Positions 21,901 to 33,535 of a DNA stretch of 64,000 nucleotides are shown here, piece by piece. Made by a program: the position numbers and the translations under genes. Source of the DNA: Symbiodinium natans (taxonomy: Eukaryota > Sar > Dinophyceae > Suessiales > Symbiodiniaceae); NCBI GenBank assembly GCA_905221605.1, contig CAJNDS010001668.1, forward strand, positions 1 to 64,000, read 5' to 3'. How positions within the stretch are numbered: the stretch's first letter is position 1; every line of letters starts with the position of its first letter. The notes beneath the pieces were generated by a model that had not been told where the DNA came from, did no database searches, and saw nothing but the letters and a program-made list of their open reading frames with translations.

Positions 21901-23110
21901 AGACTCTAGACAAGCACGTGCAAAGGCATACTGAGCCATACTTGGCCTTCTGAACGATGAACTTGGGCAGTTCAAGGGATGGTCTTGTCGAGTTTAGGGT
22001 TTAGGGGTTTAGGGATTAGGATTTAGGGATACCTTTGAGATTCTACTAAGTCTGGTGGTTCGGGAAGCTTGAAGCGGATTCCCCCAAAACAAGGGAACCC
22101 TTTTCGGGGTTCCCGTAGCCGAATAAGCAGATGTACCGTTTTTGAGGCAATGCCCCATATATGGCTCCGGAAGTAAATTGGAGATATGTTTCCTCATGAC
22201 AAATGCCCTTAGGAATCAAAAAGACCCCAGTGCCTGAACCCTAACGCTACATCCGGAACCTAAACCCTGAACCTTTTAACGCTAAATCCTCATGTAGAAC
22301 CACGCGACACACGACAGGACTTGTTGAGCTCCAGGCAAATGACAACTCAGGTCGGGTGAGGAAGTGTGTCCTCAGACGGGGCGCCACATCATGGGATGCT
22401 ATACGGGGGTTTCCAAAATGGGGGTACCTTATTGGGGGGGGGGGTCCAGAACCCAAGTCTTCAACTCCACAACTCAAAGCGGTGTCTTTTCAAAGCCTTA
22501 AAACTATTGCCTTTCCTTAACTTTACTCTATGCCCCAAAAAACGTTCAACCCCCAAGGCCATGGCAGTGGATCCTAGTCGGCTGTTGGGTTTAGGGTTTA
22601 GGGTAAAAATTAAAGAAAGCGCAAGGACTGCAATCGCTGAGCCGTAGGAGATACTGGTGGGTGGCAAAAGGATGGCCGTGCAGAAATCACAGCCCGAGTA
22701 AGCCCCCTCCCAACTGGTCTGCCATCTACTGCGGGCAGGGTCACGTCAAGGAGAATTTTCGGGTTGTTAAGGTTGAGGGCCCTGAGGGTTTTCGGGCGGT
22801 TGAATTTATGCGGGATTTTAGGGGCAAAAGAGGCACCAAGCCCGTACGCAAACCCTTAACACCACGCTTCACTGTCCACACGGGCTTTAACCCCTAGCCC
22901 TGAACCCAAGAAGCACTTAATTCCTAAACCTCTGAAGATCATTCGGGTACACTACTCGACAGCAGAGGCCCAGGCGGCTTCGGGACAGCAGCGCCGACCG
23001 GGGACACGTCAGGGTTCAGCATGTTTGCCTCCCGCCTAAATGAGCCTAGGTCCCTTTTCAGTTTAAGGTTGAGGGTTGAGGTTTAGGATCGACGGTGCAT
23101 GGTGTTAGAC
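18960..23110. other. Noncoding DNA laced with telomere-like units
   Basis: Mostly unique sequence interrupted by short TTTAGGG/CCCTAAA runs in both orientations, for example near 19,380, 20,500-20,690, 21,330-21,400, 21,843-21,880 (CCCTAAA), 21,990-22,030 and 22,590-22,610. Long G-runs occur at 20,215-20,225, 21,790-21,803 and 22,433-22,443. I see no open frame with convincing protein character. Confidence 0.65.
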
Positions 23111-23616
23111 ATTGGTTTTGACGCCTTGCACTTACAACGTGGAAACTTTTGAACTAGAACTGGGATTCTGTTGCACGATGCATGCAGTTGGACCCTGTAG
23201 GGTTCTACGAGGCTCCAACGTAACAACATCACTAGTTGTGCGGGAGCCTGCGCTACACAATCTACAGGAGACCCTCCGGCAAGGAAGCAAGCGAGCCTCC
23301 TTGGCACCCTGGACAACATAGTGCGAAGACGATTCTGACAACCCGAGTGTGTTGAGGTATGTCTGCCATTGCTGATGCAATGTTGGCCGAGATTTGCTCT
23401 TGCCTGGTACATGGTATCCTTGGTGCCCAGAATCGAAATTTATCATTGGTCTTGGGCCATCGAAGGCGGCGGCGGAGGCTGTTTTGGTGGTTGCCGGGGC
23501 TGTCGGGTTAGGAGTTCTAGTTCTCGGGTTACAAAACTCAAGGAATTGGACGAGTTTAGGGCTTAGAGTCAGGTTAGCATTTCACGGTTAGGGTTGGGTG
23601 GGTTCATTGCTTATGG

Positions 23617-23694
23617 ACAGGTGGTGAGTGAGTGCTTTTGAGAAGCTACAACCCGACAGGTGGTGAGTGAGTGCTTTTGAGAAGCTACAACCCG
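23617..23694 (+). repeat. 39-bp perfect tandem duplication
   Basis: Two adjacent copies of a 39-bp unit beginning GACAGGTGGTGAGTGAGTGC and ending CTACAACCC. They are identical, so the duplication is recent. Confidence 0.95.
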
Positions 23695-23699
23695 TACAC

Positions 23700-25000
23700 C
23701 AGGAGCCAGATACGGGGCCCTAAAACTGCTAAACCTACATCGGGGCCTAATTCTACGGGAATTGCAACGCAGAATTACTCCCATATCATCATATCCCATA
23801 CTACAATTGCTTTACGTACAGACTTCTGAGACTTTGAAGCTCCTGCCAGAAGGCACATAATGAGCAACCGTCTTACATGCGGAGCCTTCTTTGAACTTCC
23901 CTGCTTGGCAATGTACATGGTTCTTGGCAAATGCTGGCTGGATGTAACTGTTGCGGAGGACCCGAAACCGAAGCCACGCACCCACGTGCAATACCTGAAG
24001 CGGATGCCTTTTCGAATATATGATAACCTGGCACTGTTTGGAAACTCAACGCTGGGCCAAAAAACTTCTCACCCTACGCATCCCCACGCCTTAAACCCTG
24101 CGTGGCTCATGCCTGAATTTTGGACAGGGTCGACAGCAGTTGGGTCTGGAAGCCAGCTCAGCCAAATCATCGGCCTGCCGCAGTGCTTGAGGCATGGCTT
24201 TGTCCGGTTAGACACCAGAAGAAGGATAAGCCGCCGAATTCTGTGGAGAAAAGTGCTGCGCCCGAAAAAGCCCCGGTGAAAAGCGTTCCTACACCTGCGG
24301 TCACAACAAGGGAATCTGGAAATGTTTCTCTTCGTCCTGCGCAGTCATGGAGAGCAGTTGATGAGGCGAGAAGGGCGGGAGTGGTTCCCTCCATCCAGAG
24401 GTGTTTGACAGATCCACTGGTGGGAATTGAGGACTTGAAGGATGTGTTGGTACGTCTTCACCGAGTATGCGAAGCTCGACGGCGGGAAGAAAACTGACGC
24501 CTGTTCAACATGGTTTGGCAGGTTATAAACTGGCTGTACAATAACAGTCTGTGGTCTTTCTTCAAGCGCCGCTTTCTTCTGAAGTGGTTATATCTTTCGC
24601 TGTGGTACACAGACACAAAGGCAGAAATGGGGAGGAGAAGGACCAATGTGTCCGGGAAAAGCCAACGGAATATAAGGTTTTAGGTTTGTTCCCGGGCCCT
24701 TCCGTGTGTCCTCCATTAGGGGTTGGTATATCCTCCATGGTAAATTTAAGACACCCAATGAGGTGCAAAATGCCAATGTGGCATTGAGAGCTAATCGCTC
24801 TAGATCGTCCTGGATGACGTTAAACCATATGTTTCACAAGGTTCATGGCTACGTACCGTCCCTTGAGACGTTAAACATCTTGTGGCTGCTGCGACATCGC
24901 AGTTCTTGGCCAATGTTCAATGTTGCCATCTCCAAACGTGTCCCAGATATCTGGGACAGGGGGAGTGCGGAGATGTGCTTTAAGGATTGAAACAAGGGTC
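23700..25000. other. Gene-like island without telomere units; product unknown
   Basis: This stretch largely lacks telomere-like units and has coding-like composition on the plus strand. The best open frame is 24,120-24,497: Lys/Pro-rich, then an Arg/Glu-rich helical tail ending VCEARRREEN. It overlaps an open frame in another phase starting at 23,860, so a real gene would need splicing or has decayed. I recognise no domain and do not call a gene. Confidence 0.3.
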
Positions 25001-25417
25001 AATGCACCCGCAACGTTTGGCTGAAGGATGGCCGAGCGCCGTTCGTCAAAGGGTTAGCCCTCCTCCTTCTCCCTGGTGTTCCTGTATTTTGTTCTGGGTT
25101 GGTTCGGTCTGGGGAACTCATTTAGGCAACTGTTGAGGGTTGATATCTTGGTTCCTTGTCCCCCTTCGGTTGCCCCCATATAGGGTTAGGGTTTAGGGTT
25201 CAGGGTTGGGGTTCAGGGCTTCCCGAAAAAAGGGTAAGTAGCGCCCCACGCCTATAAACCCTGTCAACCCCATAGACCCTACAAACCCCCAACCACCGTG
25301 CCTCTGCTTCAGCTCCTGCTTTTTGGCCTGCGCAATCCGCCCCCAACCCCAGCTGCCTCGCCCTTTCCCGACTCCGCCCTTTCCTCACTTCCCGCTAACC
25401 CCCCCCTCCGGCTTGAA

Positions 25418-25541
25418 ATGAAATGTTTTTTAAGGCTCCAGCGCCTTGCCTGGAAATGCGGTGTTTCAGGGGCTCCAGTGCATGCCCAAACCTGAAGCCC
25501 TAACCTCGAAGTTTTTCAGCTGCAGTCCCCGCGCGCCCCAG

Positions 25542-25573
<32 letters not shown>

Positions 25574-25870
25574 ACCCTCTGGAAACGAGGTGTTTTAGGG
25601 CCTCCAGTGCACGCCCAAACCTCAAGCCCCCTTACCTGGGCTGAAGTGCTTTAGGGGCTCCAGCCGCCCTCGCCGCTGCCCTTTCTCCCCCCAAACCCCC
25701 CCCCCCCCCTTTTGGAAATGAGGTGCGTGCCCAAACCTCAAGCCCTGCTTTGCCTGACCTGAAGTGTTTTAGGGGCTCCTCACCCTTAAGGTGTTTCAGG
25801 GGCTCCAGTGCACCCAAACCTCAAGCCCTACCCCTAACTCCTTACGTGAAAATGAAGTGTTTTGGGCCGC
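25418..25870 (+). repeat. Degenerate minisatellite of roughly 100 bp
   Basis: About six imperfect copies of a module reading GGAAATGAGGTGTTT, YAGGGGCTCCAGTGC, then GCCCAAACCTCAAGCCC. Copies are separated by C-rich fillers, including a run of 32 C at 25,542-25,573. Confidence 0.8.
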
Positions 25871-26091
25871 CCTCCCCGCCGCTCCACCCCTTATTCTCTA
25901 CCTCACCCTCAGGCCCCACCCAGCCCCCCCCCCTTCGCTCTTGTCATCCTCTTAAACCCAACAAGGGAACATGCAAAAAACAAAGGGCACACTTAGACCC
26001 AAGGCCGTCCTCTAGGGACGCTGCTCGCGAGTCGGAGGGCCTGTGAGGCTTGGAGGTTAGGGTTTAGGGTTTAGGGCTACGGGACCTTAGG

Positions 26092-26248
26092 AATCGACAG
26101 AAGACGTGTGCAGAAACCAGGCATTGAAAATGCTGATGTTCGGCCGCTGAGTGCCCGTCTCCTTGCCGACAACTGCATGAACTTGCCGCAAGATCTGCTC
26201 CAGCTCAGCCATCTTGCCCTTGGTTTCTGCACACGTCTTCTGTCGATT
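26092..26248. repeat. Perfect 28-bp inverted repeat around a 101-bp loop
   Basis: The arm at 26,092-26,119 (begins AATCGACAGAAGACG) is the exact reverse complement of 26,221-26,248. The 157-bp structure could be a MITE, a foldback element or a hairpin transcript. The loop has no recognisable motif. It lies about 30 bp right of a telomere-like tract. Confidence 0.93.
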
Positions 26249-27620
26249 CCAGAATGGTTGGTAAGCACTGCGTGGCAAACACGCACAGAAGACTGCGTAC
26301 AGAATTCCAACAACAAGAATTAGGAATCAAGCATTGCAGCACCAGCTGCACTTTCAGCTATGGTAGCGCATAAACAGAGAATACAAAGATATATCGGATC
26401 GCTTTCTGACGAAAGAGGGCATGAAGAGGAGACGGTCAACAGAGGAGAGCCGGATCGACGGAATGAATTTTGACGGGAGGCCACGGAGACGACACGGGCG
26501 AGGGAGGGGGGGGTGGAGCATTTTTGCTGGGAGAGGTGCGTGGGGAGGCCTGGACCATGCATGGGTGTGCGGTTGACGGACGGGTTCGGGGCGAGAACAC
26601 AAGGAGGGGGGTGCGGACGGGGAGCGGGGCGCGGGGTACACGTGGGGGTTCAGAGCGAGATGTATCCGGTTAAAGGGCCTTCCGCACCCTCCGCGCCCTC
26701 TCCTCGCCCTCTGAGAGGGTCCTCTCCGCGCCCTCCGCGCCCTCCACGCCCTCCGCGCCCTCCGCCTCAACGCCTCCGCCCAGGACACACTGTGTTGATG
26801 CTAAGGGCGTTGCATCTATTCTGCGGGTGTTTCCTTTGTAAGTATTTGTTTGCAAGGGACACGCGTGCGGCACAGCCTCTACGTGTCCATCTTACAGGGG
26901 GGGGAAGCCCCCCCCTCCGGTGGCCTGCCATGCGGGCCAAGAGTAAACCCCGGGTACCTCGGTCTAGGGTTTTGGGTTTCGGGTTTAGGGTTGAGGGGCA
27001 TCCTAGGGCACCTAGGGCTCCGGCTGGCTTTTCCTCTTCTGCAGATCCTAAGGACCCTGTGAGGAATCACGTAAAACAAAGTCAACGAATCAGAGGAGCA
27101 TGAGAGAGAAGCGGCGAAACCTTCCTTCGAGATTTGCATGAACACGAGGATGTTGGCGCTTCGTCTCGTGCTGGGTTTCAGATATTTGGGGGTTGGGATG
27201 TACGAGAATTGATGCCTTCGGGCGGCTCTTGGGGGTTACAGGTTCGCGCGCGGTGCAAGCTCCCAAACAAGTCGCTACCCAAGGCCCACAATTGGAAGCA
27301 ACATTGTAGCATGTCCCAGCAAAATGCACCCCCCCCCTCCCCACACCTTTTCTTCGTACCCTGAACTATATAATATAAGGAATATACTCCAGTCCATGCC
27401 TGGCCTCCTATTCAGACCAGCCCCACGTGGTTGTTAACGTCTTCTGCACATGCCCACACGTGGCCCCGCGCCGAAAAACCTACAAACCCCCAGCCACCGT
27501 GCCTGCGCAGGTCGGCGGCCCTTGTTTCGTGGTCCTTCGGACGGAGGGAAAGAAGCGGTGCACGAACGAATGCTCCTAGAAACTAGGATTGCAGGCTACC
27601 TCGGGGCTTGTTCTACCCCT
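26249..27620. other. Gene-free GC-rich sequence
   Basis: Includes a pyrimidine-rich CCGCGCCCTC repeat near 26,685-26,770 (about seven short copies) and isolated telomere-like words. A conserved stretch, ACGTGGCCCCGCGCC followed by ACCGTGCCTGCGCAGGTCG, near 27,458-27,525 recurs at 30,876-30,960 and partly at 25,238-25,300. No gene is recognised. Confidence 0.55.
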
Positions 27621-27885
27621 CTGGAGCTGGCCACCCCCTGCAAATTAACCTAAAATTGTGCAGGTCCCGCCTGAACTCTAAGCATTTCCAAGCCCTGACG
27701 ATTTAAGAGTCACGGGAGTGGGCTGCTCCTGTCGCTGTGCCTCGCGCACCTGCTTACATCATTGAATCCCCTAATACCCCCCAATGTAGATATATGTTCT
27801 TTTCGTTTATTTGTATTATGTACATGTATACATAAATAAATAAATATAAATATATATATGTATATATATATATATAGAGAGAGAG

Positions 27886-27916
<31 letters not shown>

Positions 27917-29066
27917 TGTATTGCAGAGCATGGCGTCAAGTCGGGTTCTTTGGGGCGGCGAAGCAAACAAGCCTGTGCCCTCACAGTTCACATGCCCCCG
28001 CAAAAGCTAGAGCTGACACGAGAAAGAGCCGTGCCGAACAAAATTGACGAACACGGCGGTTCATGGAATGACACGAGGGGTCCAACCGCAACAGCTGGGC
28101 TTGACACGAGAAAGAGTCGAGCCGATGAAGTTAACAAAAACGATGTCACCTCCAAAGCTCTGAAACCCGCAGAAGCTGCTGCAATGCGCCCGCCTCGGCC
28201 AGGCGCCTCCGAAGGAAGGTCGTTTTCCTTATGCATGCTCAGAGGCTGGACACTTGTACCAGAAACAAAGGAACGAACGAATAAGCTTTTTCGGTAGCCT
28301 GGCGTTTGGGGCATCATGTTTCGGGTTCTAAGTTCGGGGATGGAGTTGCTTGGTAGGCTTATGGTTTAGGGTTGTGCTGTTTAGGGTTTAGGGTCTAAGG
28401 TTTTGGGCTTAGGGCTATAGGGTTATACTACAAGGTTGGCGGTTCTCACTTGGGGGATGGAGTTGCTTGGTGGTTTAGGGTTTAGAGCTTATACTACAAG
28501 GTTTGGGGTTCTCAGTTGGGGGGTGGAATTGCTTGCTGGGTTTAGGGCTTAGGGTTTTTTTGGGCTTCTACGACAAGGTTTGGTGTTCTCAGTTCGGGGA
28601 TGGAGTTGTTTGGTGGGTTTAGGGTTTAGGGTAAGACATACCATAAGGTTTGGGGTTCTGAGTTCGGGGATGGAAGTTGTTGGTGGGTGGTGGTATCTAT
28701 ACACCCAAAACCCAAAACCCTAAACCTGTTACCTGTCAAACCTCGACGAACCCTCGACCAGTGAACCCCATTAACCCTGAACCCTGAGTAAACCCTCAAT
28801 CAAGCCTGACTACTCGAAATCCCAAACCGCGAAAAACTCAGAAAAGACGTGACTGTTCTGAATTTTTCGTGGCCCTAGTACTAAGTACCAGAGGACAGAA
28901 TTCATAAAATTCAGAATAATTCATATTTTTTTGAATTCTGAATGGGTTGAGTTTCTTATGAAAATAGATCTATCTTGTTTAGGCCTTTACCTTCTATTAT
29001 TGAAGGGTAGTGTGGGTGCGATGGGGCCTGAAACCCTTAAACCCCAAACCCTAAACTTTGGCTCAT
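27621..29066 (+). repeat. Segmental duplication, copy A
   Basis: About 1.45 kb collinear with 31,170-32,622 (offset about 3,541-3,549). It holds a TA/GA microsatellite (27,845-27,917), a segment open in one frame in both copies, a tandem telomere-like minisatellite (28,320-28,690) and an AATTCAGAAT hairpin. The open frame differs between copies mainly by amino-acid-changing substitutions, so I do not call a gene. Confidence 0.92.
28320..28690 (+). repeat. Telomere-like minisatellite in copy A
   Basis: About five degenerate units containing GTTTGGGGTTCTCAGTT, GGGGATGGAGTTGCTTGGTG and a run of TTTAGGG, then TATACTACAAG. The same array is in copy B at 31,862-32,225. Confidence 0.85.
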
Positions 29067-29304
29067 AGGGTTGGGGGTTGAGGCTTTTGTAGTCATGAGA
29101 ATGGTGAAGGGCTTAAGGGCTAAGCAGTGCGGACCGGTGACCGCACTTGTTGGAAGGCGCAAGATTTGGAGAGTCACCTCCAACTAAACCCCCGACCTCG
29201 AATCCCAATCCCATCAACCCTATAAACCCTATAAACCCTATATGCGCCCATATAAACCCTATAAACCCTATAAACCCTATAATCGTTTAGAGTTTAGGTT
29301 GAGG

Positions 29305-29403
29305 TGTTCCCCCTTATACTAACGGCCCTTAATGGGGATTATAGTACCCCCCCCGCCTACTATAATCCCAAACAAGGACTGTCAGTCAGTATAAGGGGGA
29401 ACA
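29305..29403. repeat. 99-bp MITE-like near-palindrome
   Basis: Starts TGTTCCCCCTTATACT and ends with its reverse complement AGTATAAGGGGGAACA. The arms stay largely complementary to a central CCCCCCCCGCC. This is a compact foldback with well-conserved ends. No clear target duplication is visible. Confidence 0.88.
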
Positions 29404-31169
29404 TCCCAAGTTTAGGGCTTAGAGTCTGGGCTGTGAACCCACACAGTAGATGCTTCCACCCCCGAGAAAAGTTCCTGGCTCTTTTCGGGTTCTTGGCTTG
29501 GGCCTTGTTACCCTAAACCCTCAACCCTAAACCCAAGCCCCACCGGAAGCGCAACTACCAAAGTTCAAAGGGCAAGAACCTACAAGGCAGTCTATGGCGA
29601 CCCTATACCCTGAACCCTACAGTTTAGGGTTTGGGGTTTGGGGTTTAAGGTTCAGGGTTTAGGGTTTAGGGTTCGGGGTTTAGGGTTGATCCACGCCGGC
29701 TTACCTTAAACACACTGGCCCTGCAGGCGAGCTTAGCCGATGAATTCGATGGTCTGAAGCGCGAGGAGATGCGAGAAAGGCCTGGTGATGCACATGCGGC
29801 ACCCCTTTGCGGAAGGTGTCAGACCACCAGACACGCAGAAAAGAAATGAGGCGTTTTTGTCAATGGCCCCCACTATCCCAAGCTTCACGACACGCTGGTT
29901 CGAGTCTAGCGTGCTGTGCCTGAAGGACGCCATGGCGACGACACAGGTTGTCGCGGAATGTGACCGTGGAACCGCGTGCACTGAGAGGCACTGGTGAGGT
30001 TGGGTTGCGCAGTGATGCGCCATCATCCCGACTTGCCGCAATGTCTAAGCGGAGTGGGTTTGGGGTTAGGGTCTGGGGTTTAGGGTTGAGGGTTTAGGGT
30101 ACTGCACCCTAGCCCCTAAAGCCATGAAACTGCTGGTTAGCGGCGGGCGGATCTGGACGCCACGCCTGCTGGACGGCTGTAGGGCCCGTAGGATTCCCCA
30201 GTCTGTTTAGGGTTGAGTGTTTAGGGTTTAGGGGGTTTAGGGCTTACACGTCTTTCGGCTAACCCTTCTAAACCCCAAATCCAAAAACCTTTTATGAGCC
30301 TCTAAACACCTAAACCCTACCCTAAGAGCGCTTTAGTGTTCCAGGGTTTAGGGTTTGCGGTGTAGTCTTCCAGGGTTTAGTCCCCGGGTTTAGGGCTAGG
30401 GCTCGAGGCATAGGTGGAAACGAGGTTTTGGGTGCCCCGAAACCAACATCATCAGCCCTGACAAGTTATGGCTCTCAATTTTTGCTTTGGGGTTTGGGGT
30501 TTAGGGTGTGGGGTTTACGGTTTAGGGTTTAGGGGTTTGAAGCCGATGCTGGTGCCAGGGTTGAGGGTTGAGGCTCAGGGCTCAAACATGCAAGAGGAGC
30601 CGAAGAAGCCTGAAGGCTTCTACACCCTACAAGGCCATAGTGCAAATAGCGAGCCCATGTTCTTCAACAGGCCCGAAACATACCGTAACAAAGTGGTGGG
30701 TGGCATCCTCGTACAACCGCATGAGTGACGCAAAAATCTGTTAACCTCATGCTTTGTGTTTTCCTCCACGCCACCTTTGAACCACTCAAGATGAAACCTT
30801 GAAAACCCGTCCGGCGAGCATTGTGTTTGCAGCTTGTGGGGGGGGGGGAGACCCTCAAGCCCCCTCCCCCCCCCCACGTGGCCCCGCGCCCCGCGCCTAT
30901 AAACCCTGTCAACCCTATAGTCCCTACACACCCCCAACCACCGTGCCTGCGCAGGTCGACGACGGCCTTGGCCTCGTAAGTCTGCTATAATCTAATGAGG
31001 CCTTTTGCCAAAAGATGTGTATACTCTCAGACTTGAGTTTTCGCTGCGAGCTGCTGTTGGAGCACCTAGAGGAACCGTTGCCCTGAGCGTTTGCGTTTCC
31101 CTACGTCTAAAAGCCGACACACCAATTTGCTACCCCTCAACAGCTCAAACAGAATGCTGGCCGACTCCA
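29404..31169. other. Noncoding sequence with telomere-like runs
   Basis: TTTAGGG runs occur at about 29,620-29,690, 30,055-30,105, 30,205-30,245, 30,340-30,400 and 30,485-30,535. The segment 29,720-30,040 lacks them but shows no recognisable protein. Near 30,876-30,960 is a third-family copy of the conserved leader of the segmental duplications. Confidence 0.6.
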
Positions 31170-31372
31170 CTGGAGCTGGCCACCCCCTGGGAATTAAGCT
31201 GAAATTCCCGCCTGAACTCTAAGCATTTCCAAGCCCTGACGATTTAAGAGTCACGGGAGTGGGCTGCTCCCGTCGCTGTGCCTCGCGCACCTGCTTACAT
31301 CATTGAATCCCCTAATACCCCCCAATGTAGATATATGTTCTTTTCGTTTATTTGTATTATGTACATGTATAC

Positions 31373-31429
<57 letters not shown>

Positions 31430-32622
31430 GAGAGAGAGAGAGAGACAGAGAGAGAGATGTATTGCAGAGCATGGCGTCAAGTCGGGTTCTTTGGGGCGGC
31501 TAAGCAAACAAGCCTGTGCCCTCAAAGCTCACATGCCCCCGCAAAAGCTAGAGTTGACACGAGAAAGGGCCGAGCCGAACAAAATTAACGAACACGGCGG
31601 TTCATGGAATGACACGAGGGGTCCAACCGCAACAGCTAGGCTTCACACGAGAAAGAGTCGAGCCGAAGAAGATAACAAAAACGATGTCACCTCCAAAGCT
31701 CTGAAACCCGCAGCAGCTGCTGCAATGCGCCCGCCTCGGCCAGGCGTCTCTTCAGGAACATGGTCTTCCTTACGCATGCTCAGAGGCTGGACACTTTTAC
31801 CAGAAACAAAGAAACGAACGAATAAGTTTGTCGGTAGCCTGGATTCTTAGGGTTGCATTTGGGGCATATGTTTTGGGTTCTAAGTTCGGGGGTGGAGTTG
31901 CTTGGTAGGCTTATGGTTTAGGGTTGTAGTGTTTAGTGTTTAGTGTTTAGTGTTTAGGGTTTAGGCTTCAGGGTTTAGGGTTTAGGGCTTAGGGTTGGTG
32001 GTTCTCAGTTGGGGGCTGGAGTTGCTTGGTGGGTTTAAGGTTTAGAGCTTATACTACAAGGTTTGGCGTTCTCAGTTGGGGGTGGAATTGCTTGGTGGGT
32101 TTAGGGTTTAGGGTTGAGGCTTCTACTACAAGGTTTGGTGTTCTCAGTTCGGGGATGGAGGGTTTAGGGTTATATATACTATACGGTTTGGGGTTCTGAG
32201 TTCGGTGATGGAAGCTGTTGGTGGGTGGTGGTATCTCTACACCCAAAACCCAAAACCCAAAACCCAAAACCCTAAACCTATTTCCTGTCAAACCTCGACG
32301 AACCCTCGACCAGTGAACCCCATTAACCCTGAACCCTGAGTAAACCCTCAATCAAGCCTGACTACTCGAAATCCCAAACCGCGAAAAACTCAGAAAAGAT
32401 GTGGCTGTTCTGAATTTTTCGTGGTCCTAGTACTAAATACCAAAGGACAGAATTCATAAAATTCAGAATAATTCAGAATTTTCTGAATTCTGAATGGGTT
32501 GATTTTCTTATGAAAATAAATAGAGTTTAGACCTTAACCTTGTATTCTTGTATTATTGCAGGGTAGTGTGGGTGCAATGGGGCCTGAAACCCTCAAACCC
32601 TAAACCCTAAACTTTGGCTCAT
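31170..32622 (+). repeat. Segmental duplication, copy B
   Basis: Collinear with 27,621-29,066. The GA microsatellite at 31,387-31,457 is longer, telomere-like runs differ in number, and the AATTCAGAAT/ATTCTGAATT hairpin (about 32,449-32,500) is better preserved here than in copy A. Confidence 0.92.
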
Positions 32623-32699
32623 TGGCGGTTGAGGGCTTGGTTGGAGCCCTGCAAACCATCTGCCGAAACTCCTAGCTCGAATTTTGCACCACCCAACTC

Positions 32700-32787
32700 C
32701 CAGGGTTTACGGTTTAGGGTTTCGGGTTTAGGGTTTAGGGTTTTGGCGCGGCCCTAAACCCTAAACCCTAAACCCTAAACCCTAAAG
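32700..32787. repeat. Telomere-like tracts meeting head to head
   Basis: TTTAGGG units (32,704-32,742) followed at once by about five CCCTAAA units (32,752-32,787), separated by TTTTGGCGCGG. The orientation inversion resembles a fusion point on a small scale. Confidence 0.9.
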
Positions 32788-32969
32788 TCCTGCTGACCAA
32801 CACTTGAAAGCCCGAAGCTGTCCGAGCTTCGCGAGCGACCTGAGAGCACTGAACGTGCAGCCCAGGTAAAGCTGGGGCTGCTGGACGCTCCAAGGCAAGG
32901 CAAGGCCCACACTGGCCGTCAAGGCGAAGGTAACGACCCGAAACCCAAGACAATTGCTGGTGCAACCTT

Positions 32970-33535
32970 GCCCCCCCCGAGTTTTTTTTGGGCTTCCCAC
33001 TCCCCCTGAGCCTTTTTGGCTCCTCCCGGACCATTTCTGAGCTTTTTCAGACCATTTCTGATGAGCCTTTTCTCCCAGACCATTTCTGAGCATTTTGGGG
33101 TACCCTCCCAGATTATTTCTGAGCTTTTTTGGGCTTGTCCCAGACAATTTCTGAGCTTTTTTCGGCTCTCGTCTGGGCTTCTCCCAGACCACTGAGCTTT
33201 TTCGCTCCCCCAGACCACCCGCGAGCTTTTTTGGCTCCCGCCATTCCTGAGCCTTTTTGTTCTTCTCCCAGACCATTTCTGAGCTTTTTTGGTTTTCTTT
33301 CTCCCAAACCATTTTCTGAGCTTTTTCCGGCTCCCGCCAAACCATTCCTGAGCCTTTTTGGGCTTCTCCCAGACCATTTGTGAGCTTTTTTTTCTCCTCC
33401 CGAACCATTTCTGAGCTTTTTTTGGCTTCTCCCAGACCATTCCTGAGCCTTTTTGACCTTCTCCAGATCATTTCTGAGATTTTTTGCGTTTCTCCCAAAC
33501 CATGTTTGAATCATGTTGAGCTACCCCAGACCATT
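32970..33535. repeat. CT-rich minisatellite (about 15 units)
   Basis: Units of roughly 30-45 bp reading CTCCCAGACCATTTCTGAGC followed by a T-run and GGCTT. The array is open in all three frames on the minus strand, giving Lys/Ser/Arg-rich repeat translations that I do not regard as proteins. Confidence 0.93.

Noticed and set aside
27950-31850. A conserved pair of 115-119-codon frames in the two segmental duplicates
   Set aside because: Nearly every difference between the copies changes an amino acid, so there is no sign of purifying selection; the frames also start within repeats.
32782-33514. Lys/Ser/Arg-rich open frames up to 238 codons on the minus strand
   Set aside because: Entirely explained by the CT-rich minisatellite; open in all three frames.
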